Positions 12,117-25,387 of a stretch of 64,000 nt of DNA are shown piece by piece. The notes below the pieces were generated by a model. The model saw nothing but the letters and a program-made list of their open reading frames with translations, ran no database searches and was not told the DNA's origin. This stretch comes from Eimeria necatrix (taxonomy: Eukaryota; Apicomplexa; Conoidasida; Eucoccidiorida; Eimeriidae), in NCBI RefSeq assembly GCF_000499385.1, contig NW_013654515.1, forward strand, positions 31,001 through 95,000. Reading direction: 5' to 3'. The translations under genes and the position numbers were made by a program. Positions within the stretch are counted from its first letter, which is position 1; the number at the start of each line of letters is the position of its first letter.

Positions 12117-15100
12117 TCAATGACTTGCGTCAGGCCTACAGGTGACGCTTTCGGCGCATGCTTTGCGGCAAGCGTCTTCCCTATCCTGTGCCTCGCTTAG
12201 GCGAAGACGGAGAGAGCGCTGCATCTCCTGAACGCTGCCTCCAGCCTCACTTATGATATCTTCTCCCTGCTGCTGCTGCTGACGTTTTTCTGAATGTGGA
12301 GTGACGCAGAGGGTTAGTACGGACCAAGTCCCTTGGCAAGGGCTAGTTCCTACCGGCGGAGACTCTTCATCAGTCGCTTCCAACGCTATTGCTGCTGCAC
12401 CTCCTGTAACCTCAATCAAGTCCGCCGCTGAGGGGCTGAAGTTGTAGTGCATTTCTGTATCTCCCCCTTGAATACACGAATCACTGGGCGCTGCTTTCTG
12501 TTCATTTGTCGGTGGCTTATCCTGCTCTCCTTTTTGCACACGGGCCGATCCAACATGTATGTAGTGTCTCACAAGCTCTGCTGCTGTGTTTGCTGCGGCG
12601 AGTTTGAGTCTGGGATACTTCTGCTGCATAAGATGCTGGCTGAGGCGGGTGAAGACCGCCCACCAGAGCTCTGGCTCCGCAACGGCGCACAAGCAAATCG
12701 AGAGATTTACAAGCACGCTTAGAAGGTTTGAAAGACTCTGAGCAGTTAAACAAAAAAACAAACCGCAGACGCCACACTTCCGCAAAAGTTAAAGTACAGC
12801 AGCTGCGGTATTCCAACGCCGACATCAGAAATGCAATGCTCAAAGTAGAACCTGTAAAAATACCGAAGGCAGCGGAAGCGGAGTAATCGACAACTGCGAT
12901 GGAAATGGGACACCAGGAAATGGAAATGAAAATAACCGACCTGCAAAAAATCAATTTTCAGCTGAATCGAGATCACTTGGTGCCGCACAAACAGATTCAG
13001 TAATTCTGTCACACCGGGATGCCCGTTGTTTTCACTAGTGCTACTGTCGCTTTCGCTGCCCTTCCAGGCGGTGAAAACACAAATGCCTTTGACGCTCAAG
13101 GGGGATGGCAACCTGATCCATGGAGTAGTCGATATTACTGGAGATGCTGAGCCACTCGACTCTGAACCCTCTGAAGCTTCTGAAAGCACACGCGGAAATG
13201 ACAACGCCGGCAACGGCGCTTCATTCCGTAAAGACAGATGCAGGGTTGTCTATGAAGTAGCGGCTGCTGTCAACAAAAGACATACCTGCTGATTCTGCAG
13301 GCTCGTGGCCGTAGTCCACATCTAGTCTGAGGCATAGGTCAGTTTCTATGAAGCGGAGTAGAGCGGTTACGCCGGCTCTGAGGGCACTCTCCTCACGAGA
13401 ATTAAGCTGGTTGCTGGTGCGGCTAACTTGAGACCCCACTGGAAGGGTTTCACTCTGTTTGTTTCCACTGTCTTCTTCTGATGAATTATCTTCGCCGCAC
13501 GGCCCCGCATCCACTCTTTGTAGAACCTACGTCACCCACCATTGCTTCCTAAGCCATAAATTATGAAGCGCAATAACTCAAAGTCAAGTTTCATGAAGCC
13601 ATGATAACCAGCGCAGAGATTTTCATCCAGAAATTCTCCGTTTGAGACCTACAGAATGTACAATGCCGAGGAGGTCGTCAAACGGCTGTGAAGCGCGAGA
13701 AGCACCTGCAACTAAGTGCAGCCACGTGGGGATGTGAGCCACAACTGCGAGCTTGTCTTCAAAGTGCAGACGCAAAAGGCGCTTTGTAATAACAGCAGCG
13801 CTGCCGCTGCATGCGCTGTCTGATTTCGTAGATTCTGCTGCTGCTGCTGTATTTCCAGGACTGGAGAGTCTTTGAAGCAGCAACAACCCGTCAAGGGCAG
13901 CACTTGCGTCTAGGGCGGCAATGTAGAGGGGGGCTGAGCCCTTGAAGGCTGCCTGGCCTTGAAGCAGGCGGCCAGTAACCGCCTCATGCAGCTCTTTAAG
14001 AACTGCTACTTCGTGGACATCGGCAAACTCCCTGCAAAAATAGATAAGGACAGCGGCAAGAAGAGTAGCGTGTGCATCGAATGAAAGTAGAGAGGCCAAA
14101 ACAGCAAAACCTCAAAAGCTCGACAGAAATTTTCACAAGGCTCCAGTAGTAGTCGCCCTCTTCTTTACGGTGCCTATATGGACCCCTAAAATACAACAAA
14201 GAGCAGTGTCTAATGTGAACGTACGATGAGAACCCATCTTTCCACGTGGAAGCGACGAAAGCTGCAATGGTGGAAACAGCGCGACCTGCAGTGAGCCTTT
14301 CTTCTCGCTGTGAGAGGCACAACTGCTCCTTCAGTTTTGCCGCAATAGGTGACAGGTAGCGAGGAATTCCAAACGCGTCCGATGAAGCAACCTCTGTCCA
14401 TAGATCCCTATACACCTCAGAAATAGCTGAGTTGCTGCTGTGACGAAGACAAAAAGCGAGCGCCCCAATGGCTCCACGCAGGTCCGTATTGAACAACTCG
14501 CTGGCCCGCCTGAGGAACCATGAGACAGGCGAAAGGGACAGCAACAATGGCAGCAGCAACACTCTTAGGCAGTAATGCGCGTGCTCGGGAGCGGGATCAT
14601 CGATGTGAAAGTGAGCCACTCGCAGCTTGGTCCGACAGGAAACAAAACACTATGTGCAGGGACACGAAAAAAGGCGATATGGCCGGAGGCATTCAGAACA
14701 TACCTAGAAACATGCAGAAGGGCATTGCCCACGCCAAGCTCCGTCTCTTCTCTCTCCTGAATGTTAAGACAATCAGGCGGCGGTAGCTGCAACAGCTGCT
14801 TCTCCAGAACCTGAATAAAATACAGAAGACCTAACGCACTTCAACTGCAGATGCATAAGCACAAAGGCCCAACGGCAAACAACGGACAGGAGAATGATGC
14901 ACTGACACGCGATGAGTCAAGAAGTGCGTGAATGGCTGCGAAAGCGAGATAGGGACACTGAAACTGGTGATAACCTAAAGCAGGTAGAATAAAATACGGA
15001 GTGGTTGAAGGAGACAGCGGATGAATTTTGGTTGATTTTCAAGCAGAATTCGACGAATAGCTTTTGCAGTCGCCTGCACACTCAACCAGAAGTTTCACCT

Positions 15101-18100
15101 CTTGCACTGCTTGCGCGGTCGCAAACTTGCAGACCACCGAGAATGCTTCGCCTGCAGCCCCTCTGACGGTAGGAGATGGGTCCAGCAAACTGCGGGCGAA
15201 GGCCTTAAGCAAACGCTTAGAATGCATGGACTCTTCAGAAAGCTTGCTGCCCCACTCATCAAACAGCCAGCATACGAAGGAACATACTCCGCATCGACTC
15301 GCCACACCAATACTTCCTCGGAGCTTCTGCAATAGAGGAGGAAGCAGGAGACCTACAACACTCAGGTCCATTTGCCGCGCCTGAGCAAGACAAACACTAG
15401 TAGAGGAGTCTAGTAGAGGAGTCGCAATGAAGAGCAGCGGCAGCCGACAGCCAGTTTAGCCCGCAAACAAGCGCACACCGATTGTGATTCACAGAAGAAG
15501 CACAATGGCAGCAAAAGCACGCAGCACACTGGGGGAGAAGAACGTGTGGTAAAGACTGCAGGAAGATGCTAGGCGGAGAGGGAATAAAACGGCGATATCC
15601 TGAAACGTTTGATGGAAAAACAGGTGATCAAAGAGAAGAGGGGAACATATTCCCATAAGATGACATATGAGAAAGCATACAACGGGAAAAAAAGGTAGGT
15701 GAGAGGATAGGCGCCACGGGAGACAGACACTGTAATGAGTCCTCACTATATCTTTCAGTATCTTGGCCGCCCTGCCCGTTTGTGAGAGGGAAACTCTCGT
15801 TTTTTCGAAATCTTTCTGGGATATCCCATGTAGTTTCTCGGCATGAAATTGGTGGAAGGAGAATGCGCGAGGTTCAAATGCAGCCAAGCCTTCTATTAGA
15901 AACAACACTAGCGGCACCAACCAGTCCTCGTTGCCTCTGCCACTGCTATCACTGCTGTTGCCTGCAGTCGTCTCTATACTTGTGCTGACGCTGCTTCCGG
16001 ACGTATCATTAGGCGCCCTTCTAGAGTGTTTGCGCCTCTGTGCTGCAAAGCAATTGGCGACGCTCTCGCCAAGTACATCTAGACAGAGGATGCGAAGCTG
16101 CACAGAGAACGGAAAAAATGAAAACACTGGCGGATCTACACTAAAACCGTCACCGCAGCAGTCGTTTGCTGAGGCATTGGTATTACAGCGGCATCAGCAT
16201 TTTGCACTACGGTGCCGAAGGGTAGATCTTAGATGGTATTTTCTTCTAGCTGTGCTCCGCATCTTGCCTCTTTGTTTCCCCCGTGAAGCTCGCATATCTT
16301 CTGCAGAAGAGACACCGTAGCCACCAATGGGCTCCCTTCGCAGCATACCTCCACAGTGAGGGCCCTCAAGGCCCTTCCCAGAGAAGCAGCTGCTGATCTA
16401 ACTTCGTCGAAAACATCATCCATACATCGTGCGGCTGACAGCCATAGGTCCGCAAAGTATGGTTCCACTTCAGCCCAGCCATGACCTGGTATGCAAGCGA
16501 AAAAGAATACATGGCAGATCCTCCCAATGACGACTTTCTGACACAGCTTAAAGGCAACAGCAGTCTACGGAGCTACGGTGCCCAAATAATAGCAAGAGGA
16601 GGCTGCGCAGTCATAAGGTGCTCCTGCAGAGCCTTTTGCAGCGACGCTAAGTCAGTTGCGGCGAAGGAGCAATAACAGATGATCCACAAGCCGCAGTAAT
16701 TGCAACGCGCCAAAACTACGTTGCCGGACCCCGCCTAAGTACGTCTGCCCCGGCTTTGCAAGCAGCTTCTCTTAAAAGTTGATTGGGCCCCTGTAAATAC
16801 TTGACAATGTGCTTCACGACTTGTTGCCAAACTGAAAGCCGGGCCTGCTGCTGCTTCTGCTTCTGCCGCAGCGCAAGGATGAAAGCGTTGTGGCTAGCAC
16901 TGGAGTCAGTGAGATCCGCCACCGAGGAGATGCCGTAGGTCGACTGAAAACACAGCGGAGTATGAGCTAAGCTGGCGATGCACGCAACCCAGTAAAAAAG
17001 CTTGAGAAGTACAGGTATGTGAAAATGGGCTGCAAAACCAGACTGACGCAAAACCTAGCGAGAAAGTGATGCGAAGAAAAATGGGCGATTGCGGCCGTGA
17101 TAGCCTCTACCGTTGTTCTGTTTCTGCAATCTCCTGTACCTCTTTGCACATTCCCCCATTTAAGGCTTCATATTCGTAGTGCTTGCCCAGGTATCTCCTG
17201 CCACCTTTGTGTTCTCTATCTCCCTCACGTCTACACAACTCCCTCCTCACTTCGCGGCTGCCTCTGTAGCTCTTCGCTTGCGAAATTGTATCTATTCTCT
17301 GCCATGGCGCCCCTATCTTTCTGTTTGTGCTTATATGTACATATTTATGTATTCTCTGCCTCTGCCCTTTTAGATCGGTGCCCGTCCGTGTATGTGTATA
17401 CGTATTCTGGTTTCAGTCACTGCCTCTTTCTGTGTCTCTGCCGCTGCTCCGTGTCACCTTGCCTGTGCAAGCATCTCCACAACCTCTCTCAGAGGCGCCG
17501 TTGGATGCCAAAAGTATACGGAGAGGCCAAATAAAAGAGGCAGTGGACAGCAGTACATCAGAGCTGACACCTGACTTTCCACCAACATCACTTCTAGTTC
17601 CTCTGCCGCAGATCGCGATACAGCTCCCTCTGTGGCGCTTCCTGATTGCAGTTGTTCGGCTACTGCAGCTGAACCCGTATCTGCATGAATTGTTGCCGGA
17701 TTAGGTCCAGCAGCGTCTTCTGCAGTGTTGTTGGGGCCCAGAAGCAAACGTTGTCTAAGACGTGGGAGACAGAACGCCGGAGTAGAGACATCGCATGCGG
17801 CAACGCACAGAGGCTCCACAAACAGGGGTGGAAGGGGTTGGTCTAGCAGTGCATATACAGCTGCCACATGTCCGGCATCTTTCGCTGTCTGAAGCAGCAG
17901 GCGCAGCAGCCTAGATCTCGCCAAGCCTCCATCCGTGTCTCGCAGCTCCGCTGAAGCGGACCACGGTCCGTCCTTTGATTCCTCTTTCCCACTGTCTTTG
18001 CTGTCTTTCGGTTGCTGCTGCTTAACAGAGAAGCCTTGCATCTTCAAAACGTGCTCATTGGGACCAGTGGAAATACGGGAGCCAACGTGAAGAGAAAGCT

Positions 18101-21100
18101 CGTGTAGCAGAACATCACGCGCCGGCTTGCCTCCTAGTGCGTGTGCTGCCGTTGCGGCTGTTGCTCCAGAATTCGTAGCAGCAGTTTCTGAGGCAGCTGG
18201 TGAAGGCCGGCTAGCTGTCACTGTTCCTGGTATGCATGCGGCAAGAAGGCAGCGGCTTAGTCCCCTCCAGGCACAGTGGCCCACAAACGTATCAGCGTCC
18301 CCTACTCTTGACAGAAACACTCGCTGCAGTGGCAGCAGCACCGCAGCAATTTCTGGCAAGTGCCTTGCATGCAAAAGCACTGCCGAAAGCCAGCAAACCG
18401 CAGAACTGGAAGCTCTTCGCCACAAAGACACTCTCATATCTGGGGATGCAAAGACTAAACGGACGAGGCCTTCGTCGATGCCACTCGACGCGGCTGAGGC
18501 TATTGCAGCGTCAATCGCTGCTGCTGCCGCTTTTTCATCTTCTCCAGTTGCTGATTTCTTGCCAGCTGAGAATGCTTCTGGCTGCTGGAGCCGTGCTAGC
18601 TCCACCATCATAAGCAATACTTGTTTCACCTCGCCTGATAAGACTGTGCTTTCCTCACGTTGCGCGCCTTCTATCTGTGCTATTCCTGTTGCTTTGTGCA
18701 TGCGGTGAAGGTCGAGCAGTAGCCGCACCATTGCAAGAGCCCCTGCAGAACGAAGTGGCGGAGCAACGAGAGGCGCCGTCTCAAAAAGACTCTTGAGAGC
18801 ACGATTATAGGGCCCGCGCCATCCGGCCTCTTTGCTTTCGCTGTTGCTGCTGCTGATCATACAGGCATTCGCTGCTGAAATGCTGGCTAGAGAAGCAACT
18901 GACTGCAGCGAGGAATGCAGCACTAGAAGGCCAGTTCGTTGCGAGGCATCTGAATGACACAAGATTCACACGAACAGTACCGCAGTGCCAGAATAACCGC
19001 AACGCCCTGCAGGAACCGGGCCGTATTGCAGCAACTGCAATTGTAGCAGCACGCGTCAGGTCTACAGGGCAATCGCCGCTACCTTTCTGGAACAGTTTGA
19101 CTCACTTGCGGCTGGAAGCAGCATTCCTGTCTCCGAAGCGACACAACGACGCAGACTAGACTTGGATACAGTGACTAAAAGGGACAGCAAAGAGTCAATG
19201 GCTGCAATGTCACGGCCTTCGCACTGGTCCTGGGTTTCCTGCTCTTGTTCCTGCCGAAGCTGCTGCTGTATTTCACTTGAGGACAACAGCACAGCCAGTA
19301 GAGAGGGTGAATAACACCTGAGAGCTTGCGATAGCGCCTCTAAGCTGCAAAGCAGCAGCGCATCTGCCCAGGGTTGTGCGTACACCGCAAAATCAGTGAT
19401 TTGGCGCTGTTGCTGATGGGATTGCTGTTGCGAAAAAGTTGCTTTAGCGCAGTCTTTCCCACAATACGCGGTGGTCCAGAGGCTGAAGTGCTGTAACAAA
19501 GCTGAGACTGCCTGAGCCACTACGTCCCTGTCTGCGCTGCTGCTGCTGATGCTGCTGCTAGCACCGCCCTCTGCAGCAGAAAATATGCAGCCCGTGACAA
19601 CTAGGCTCCCAGCAAGCTCCCCAGGTGCTGGCAGCCTGTGCATCTGTTCTTGTTGATGCTCGTGGGACTGTGCAGGCAGTTGCCAGTGCTGCTCCACTTG
19701 TCCCTTGAGCCTGAGGTACAGTGCATCAGAGGGGTCGCTTTGGTGTTGCAACTGTTGTGGAATCACTGCGAAGAGTTCATTTTGCTCCAGCTGATGTACG
19801 CCAGAGGTGGCCCCTGTAAGAAACGGAAGGAATGCTTTAAGAAGGCCGCCGTGTCCGGATGCATCTTCGCTTTTCTGCAGTTCTTGCTGCTGTTTTTCCT
19901 TCTGCTGCTGCACTGTATAAGCCATACAACACAACAAATTAGCTGCAGCCCTGCGCGCGTCTTCTCGTGTTTGCTGCGCCTCCTCTCGAGCTTTTCCGGG
20001 CTTTTTTGCAGCTGGAGAATTAGCAGCGATAGAAGTTGTATCCAGTGAAAGCGTAAGAGGTGCGAACAACACCGAAGAAAGCAGCACAGGCACTTGCACA
20101 GAGAGAAGTGACAACAAAGATGCTGTTGGCTCTCCCATCTGCCACGGCTCGCGTTGCTGCCACCTGAGAAGTCCCATCCAGCACCGACAAAACGTACACC
20201 GCATTGATGCTTCAACTGCTTCATCGGGGTGTTTAGCCACCAGAAGAGGCAGTAGGAGCGACGCAAAAGAGCGCATGACCTCCAGCCCAAGCTCTGTGCT
20301 TTCTGCATCAGCCCTTGACTCTTCCTTTGAGGTCAAGCGCAATTTCTTGAGGGGTAAATCTGCCACGGTTGCTGTTGATGCAGATGCTGCACCTGCTGTT
20401 CTTGTTGGTGCGTCCTCTTCTCCTGTTTGCTGGTGCTCAGTTTGTTGGTGTTGTTGCCTCTCTGTTCTCATGCATGCACGGAGCTGAAGCTCGTCATGCA
20501 ACAGACTTGCGAGGCGTTTGGCAAGAGGCAACATGATCTCTGCTACTTGTTCTACAGACGTGTTGGCCGCTGCAGCAAGTTGCTGCTGCACCACGCGAGG
20601 TTCCACAGACAGAGGTGAGAAAAAGGGCTGCTGCAACCCTGAAGGCTTTTCAGTTTGGCAGGGCTTCTGCCCACAAAAGCCCAGGCGTGGGAGAGAGAAA
20701 CGCAGGAGCGTGCTAAATGATGGGGCCTCCCGGCGTGCACATTGCTGCAGCAGATCTCTTGCAGTCTCGGCCACAGAAATCTCCTTTGATGTGCCGCTGC
20801 CACGAGCGCTTCTGGAGACTGGAGTAGTGCAGCTTAAACAGATCATGCAGTAAAAGCTGCAGAAAAATGCACCATCGCACAGCTCCGAATCATACAACTT
20901 CGTGGTGGCGATGATGCTGTATGCATCGTCGTTCAGCCTCTGCCAATGCTTCGGCTTACCTGTGGCCAGGGTGGTACGTGGGGAAGGCCTTTGTTGCAAG
21001 CCGCAGGGCTTCCTGAAGCAGCAGCTGTTGAGACACTGCGAAACTTGGGGAAGCGTTGTCTTCGTCTGTCTCACTAGGCGACTGACTTTCTGCATTCTTG

Positions 21101-24100
21101 TTGGCTGCTTCGGTTTCTCCGGTTGCTGCTGGGGGGCTTAGCCATAGAGCGAAGGTCCAGTCAATTAAGCAGATGAGCTGTTTCTCGAGATAGTCGTGTT
21201 GCTGCTGCAACTGCTGAATCAGTGGTTTTTCTTGCAACATTTCCGCTCGATCCTGCAAGGCCTCTCTGAGGGCGCTTAGGCGCCCAGCCAACCAATCTCC
21301 ACAACTGCGCAAAGCCTGAAGAACTGAAGGGGTTGTTGGGTTATCCATAACAGCGCTAAGAGAAAGGGCTGCGGAGGCCGCACGTCTTCTTTGAGATTGT
21401 GTCTTTGCTCCTTTTTGCTGTGCATCAGCCTCAACAGCTCGGGGCAGAAGCAGCAGCAGCTGCTGGAGTAGCTGCAGCATTCCTTCGGTCACAGCCGACG
21501 AAAAGGACACACTCCAAGAGCTGTCGTGTTCCTCTTCCAGCATCACAGAGCAGCTGCCGTCCTTGCAGCTGTTAACATCGTTAACATCGGTACCTTCCCA
21601 GCGGCGTGGAACGGGATTAAAAGGACAGACACGACAGGCAGTGGAGACTGCTTCCAACAGGGGAGGGAGCAGCTCGCGAGTTGCTGGCTGCAACAGTAGT
21701 TCTGCTGCAGAACGAGGACGTAGGCGTGGGGAGAGTATCTCTTGGCTGAGCTGATAGACGAGATCTGGTGACACTACAGCGTCGGAAGAAAATACTGCAA
21801 CAGAGCACCGCATGAATTGTTGCAGCAGCAACTCGGCACCACTAAGCGTGTTGCTGCTACCCACAGCGCTAGCACCGTCAGTAGCAACAGGCTCCATAAA
21901 GTCAGCAGCAAGAAGCTCTGAAGCTGGAGGTGCCGCAACCAGCAACAGCTGCTCAAGAGCTCGGGCGAAGAAATCCAAAAGCAAACACCCCACGCGTGCT
22001 GTTGAGGGACAGAGAAGCTTGTGTTCCAGTAGCTGTTGCTGTGATAATTCTTCTACTCCTCTGGGCTTTGGTGCATTTGCGTGCGCATCGCAGCAGAACC
22101 ATTTCTGAAGACGGAGACACCATTGCAGTAAGGACAGTGCGGCACTAAAGCGGGCTGTAGGCTGTCCTGTACTATTCCCCCATTGTAGCGCCTGCTGCAG
22201 CAATCCCAAGGCTTCCCACTGCAGCTGCAGCACAGCAAGGCAGTGCCTCGTTTCAGCTGATGCTCGACTTCTCCCCAGCTGCTGCAAGAGCTTCTGCAAC
22301 GTTTTGGTGGGAAGCGGGCCCCGAGTTTCCTGTGTGGCGGAACTTGTGCGAACAGGCAGCAGAGGCGGACGCTGCTGCTGCAGCCGCTGCAGCGGACGAA
22401 GAAGAGCCAAGTCGAACAGAAGCTGCAGCAACAACTCGTCGTCTGCGTTGCTCTGCGTCCAGTCCACACATCACGGCAGCTTCTGCTTGTTCAGCAAGTG
22501 GAACTGCTACTGGTGCACCTCTGTGTCACTTTCTTGGTTTTGATCTATCTCACCCCACAAAGCGGCATCGCTAGCAGCAGCAGCGGTGTCGCGTTGGCTG
22601 GCTTACCCAGCTGTGGGGTTCCCAAACACAAAAGCTATAGAAGAACAGGTATTATTACGGAATAAATTGACGCTAGCGGGCGCGGAAGCAAAGAAGAAAG
22701 TGACTGCATCGGGGTTGTCAGCATCTAGGGAAGCAGCAGCGCTCACCGCCGAAGCAAGGCGCGTCAAGGTAGTTGTACAGGGATCTGAAATGGAGGCAAA
22801 GGGCGCGCAGCTACCCAAAATTATTGGCGCAAGCATTACTGGGGGTAGGATTATCTTTTCCGTTTGTTCCGTTTTCGTTGGTGTTGTTGTTCGTGTCGAC
22901 TCTTCCAAACCTGTCACTGTCGCTTCCTCTGACTCATTGAGCGCTGCTTTAGTTTCGGCAGCAGCAGCTGCCGCTGCCCTAGATGATTCTGCAACTTTCT
23001 CGTCTGCAACATCAGCAGCCTGAGTGGCTTCCGTCAGCAGTTTCACAGCTCGGGTTTGCTGAAGAACTAACTCTTGTCGCGACATTCTACACCCGTTCAC
23101 CCACAGCTTCACTATCCCTGCAGGCAAGCCTCTACCCTCTCCTTCAGCAATTGTTGCTGTTGTCTGTTGTGATGGCGCTCCATTTGCAGCTTCTCCTGGT
23201 CGACAGGCTGACTCCTGCGACCCAAGAACACTAACGAAGCCGCAGCAAACTGATGAGCCGATCTTTCCCCTGTACGATTGGCGCCGTCTTTCCTGTTCTC
23301 GCTTGTGCAAGGCCGTTAAGTCAATGCTTTGCACCACGCGCAAGGCCATTTTCTGGAGCAGCTGCTTCTGCTGCGCGTCTGCTGCTGCAGCTGTCGTGCC
23401 AGACCCCCCGTCCAGCAGCAGCAACTCACAGATGGCCAGTAATGCTGCGAGGTAGGACGAGGAAGGCTTGCTGTAACAAGGATATCTGCTGATGTCGTTG
23501 CTGCTAGCTGTTGCAGCGGATCTGACTAAAAGTACCTCCGTTTTCTCTGCAGCCAGAGCCTTGAGGACGCGCACTCCCATGGAGTTGCTGCTGCGATTGC
23601 TACTGCTGCTTTTCTGCCGTAGCGTCTGTATGACTTGGTTAGCTGTGAGGCACTCCAGAAGCAGCAAGAGCATTTTGGGGTAACTAGTAGTAGTCCACTT
23701 GTCGAAGTTGTTTAGCAGCTGCAAACCGAGAGAGCAAAGGTCCTCCGGGGTGCTGCGGGCCGCAGCAACGGAGAGAAACAGAGGTATTACGCCTCTGACA
23801 ACAGACAAGTTGCTGAGCCGTATAGGTGGGAGCTGCAGCTGTTTCAGGTGCTGCTCCAGCAGCTCCTGCTTCTTGCCTGTGAGCTGCTGTTCTTCTGCTG
23901 CAGCAAGGAAAGACAGAAGCTCTCCGGCTGGCACGGGCACCGCTGGTGCTTCTTTAACCCGACGGAGGCAGCTGTTGACAATACTTATGACCTGCATAGA
24001 CACATGAATAGTATAACGCTCCTTCTGTGACGCACTACGCAGCAATGTATGCTGCTCCTGCTGTGACACACTACACAGCAACGACTACTCGGAAGCTGCG

Positions 24101-24444
24101 GTTGCCGCTGCAGCGGTTCCCCGTACTGTGACTGCAGCTGCAGCAGTTCCTTAGGCTAAGACTGCGCGAAAGTGACTGCAGGTGCAACATCATATTACGC
24201 TGTGGCCGCTTGCCTTCGGCAGGGAAGCTGGGGGACAAGTCATTAGCTCCAGTATCACGCGCGGCAGCAGCTTCTTCAGGACTGAGACAAGCGACTCGTC
24301 GCTGCACAGGCTGAGACGCAGTGCCGTCTGCTCGTACTCAGCATGTTTCTGCTGAAGTGCATTGCCGCTGTTTGCTGCAGCAGCAGCAGCTGCTGCTGCT
24401 GCAGCTCCTGCGGTCTGTGCTGGATCCATCGGGAGAAACGGCAT
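12117..24444 (-). CDS. ECM29: ECM29-like proteasome adaptor/scaffold (HEAT-repeat protein)
   Basis: ECM29 is a HEAT-repeat protein that binds and tethers 26S proteasomes. Fifteen exons, all phase-consistent: 24444-24199, 23991-22607, 22450-20960, 20811-19106, 18949-17463, 16943-16730, 16485-16268, 16097-15747, 15380-15087, 14810-14704, 14563-14225, 14031-13653, 13526-13286, 13179-12941, 12737-12117. They sum to 9318 nt (3105 aa); human ECM29 is about 1,845. Diagnostic stretches in family order are an N-terminal helix ISIVNSCLRRVKEAP, VGHCAWRGLSRCLLA, WLSAARCMDDVFDEVRSAA, VPLVLFLIEGLAAFEPRAF, DPSPTVRGAAGEAF and YRDLWTEVASSDAFGIPRY. The extra length is Gln/Ala/Leu-rich insertion, mainly in exons 2-5. 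Two introns have GC donors (17462, 16267). The exon 3 acceptor (GCAGAG at 22451) is unusual and that junction is the weakest. The assignment to ECM29 is good from exon 5 onward and weaker at the far C-terminus. Confidence 0.8.
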
Positions 24445-25387
24445 GCAGTTGGCTCACACAGCCTCCTCCATAGGCGTAGCATCAATTGTGGTATACAATA
24501 CGTTAGTTACGATTCAATTTCGAAGCTTATGATCTCCGTCAATGGCAAACGGCAAGCCATTTACGTTGAGTGACACTTGCGCTAGCGCTCCGTCTCGTCA
24601 GTAGTCAACACTACTTCCTCTTCCAGCAAGTTACTGACCCGGCCTCACCCCAAACAATAAAACATAACGAGTAGAAGGTATCTGGTTTTCTTCCACACTA
24701 CACTACTGCTTCCACTGTGTCGGCCGCTGCCGAACACATGCAGCCCCGGCACAGCAATGTCCTTCTTAGCATAATATGAAATTTCTTCCGGCTAGTTTTG
24801 GCTTATGCTTACCACATGGATTTTTATCCGTGCGCTGTTTTCTCTAAAGGCCCCTCAATTAGACGAAGGAGCACTAAGCGAGGTTATTTAGTGCGGGAAG
24901 GAAGCAACGCAGATGCGTGTACTCGAGAAATTAGCCCCGTAGATGCAGGAATACCTATTGTGCAGTGCGCATCCTTTCTTCCCAGCTGGCTTGTATTCGA
25001 TACTTGGTCGTTCCTTTCCCCGCACGGCTCTTGGCGCTGCTCAACAACATCACCGGGGGCGAACGCCTCGGCAAATCTTGCGTTTGCCACCAACTCGCAT
25101 TTTCAAGACAAAAACAGCCAAAGAAACGGCGGAAATGCCCCATCGTTTGCTATTCCTGGCAGCAAAAGCTGCAATGCACTAGGTCACAGTATGATTGGGT
25201 GCCCTCTGCTGCGACGTGTCTCATGCGGTAGCCGGATGGGCTCCAACTCCACAAGAAACAGCAACAGTAAGACGGCCACCACATGAAATTTTCGGGACGT
25301 TCGGGCTGCATGTAGCTGGCTTGACGGAGCACCAAGTCTCGCACGGACGTCAAAGGCGTAGAGAAGCAGCGACACACATATCAGCCA
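24445..25387. promoter_or_regulatory. divergent intergenic region between ECM29 and DTW genes
   Basis: The two genes point away from each other across 943 bp, so both promoters must lie here. I see no TATA-like or named apicomplexan element that I could defend. A few open frames cross it but none has coding character, and the CAG content drops sharply. Confidence 0.4.

Noticed and set aside
24798..25286. 162-codon plus-strand frame upstream of the DTW gene
   Set aside because: It lacks an ATG at its start and has random-like composition in the divergent promoter region.
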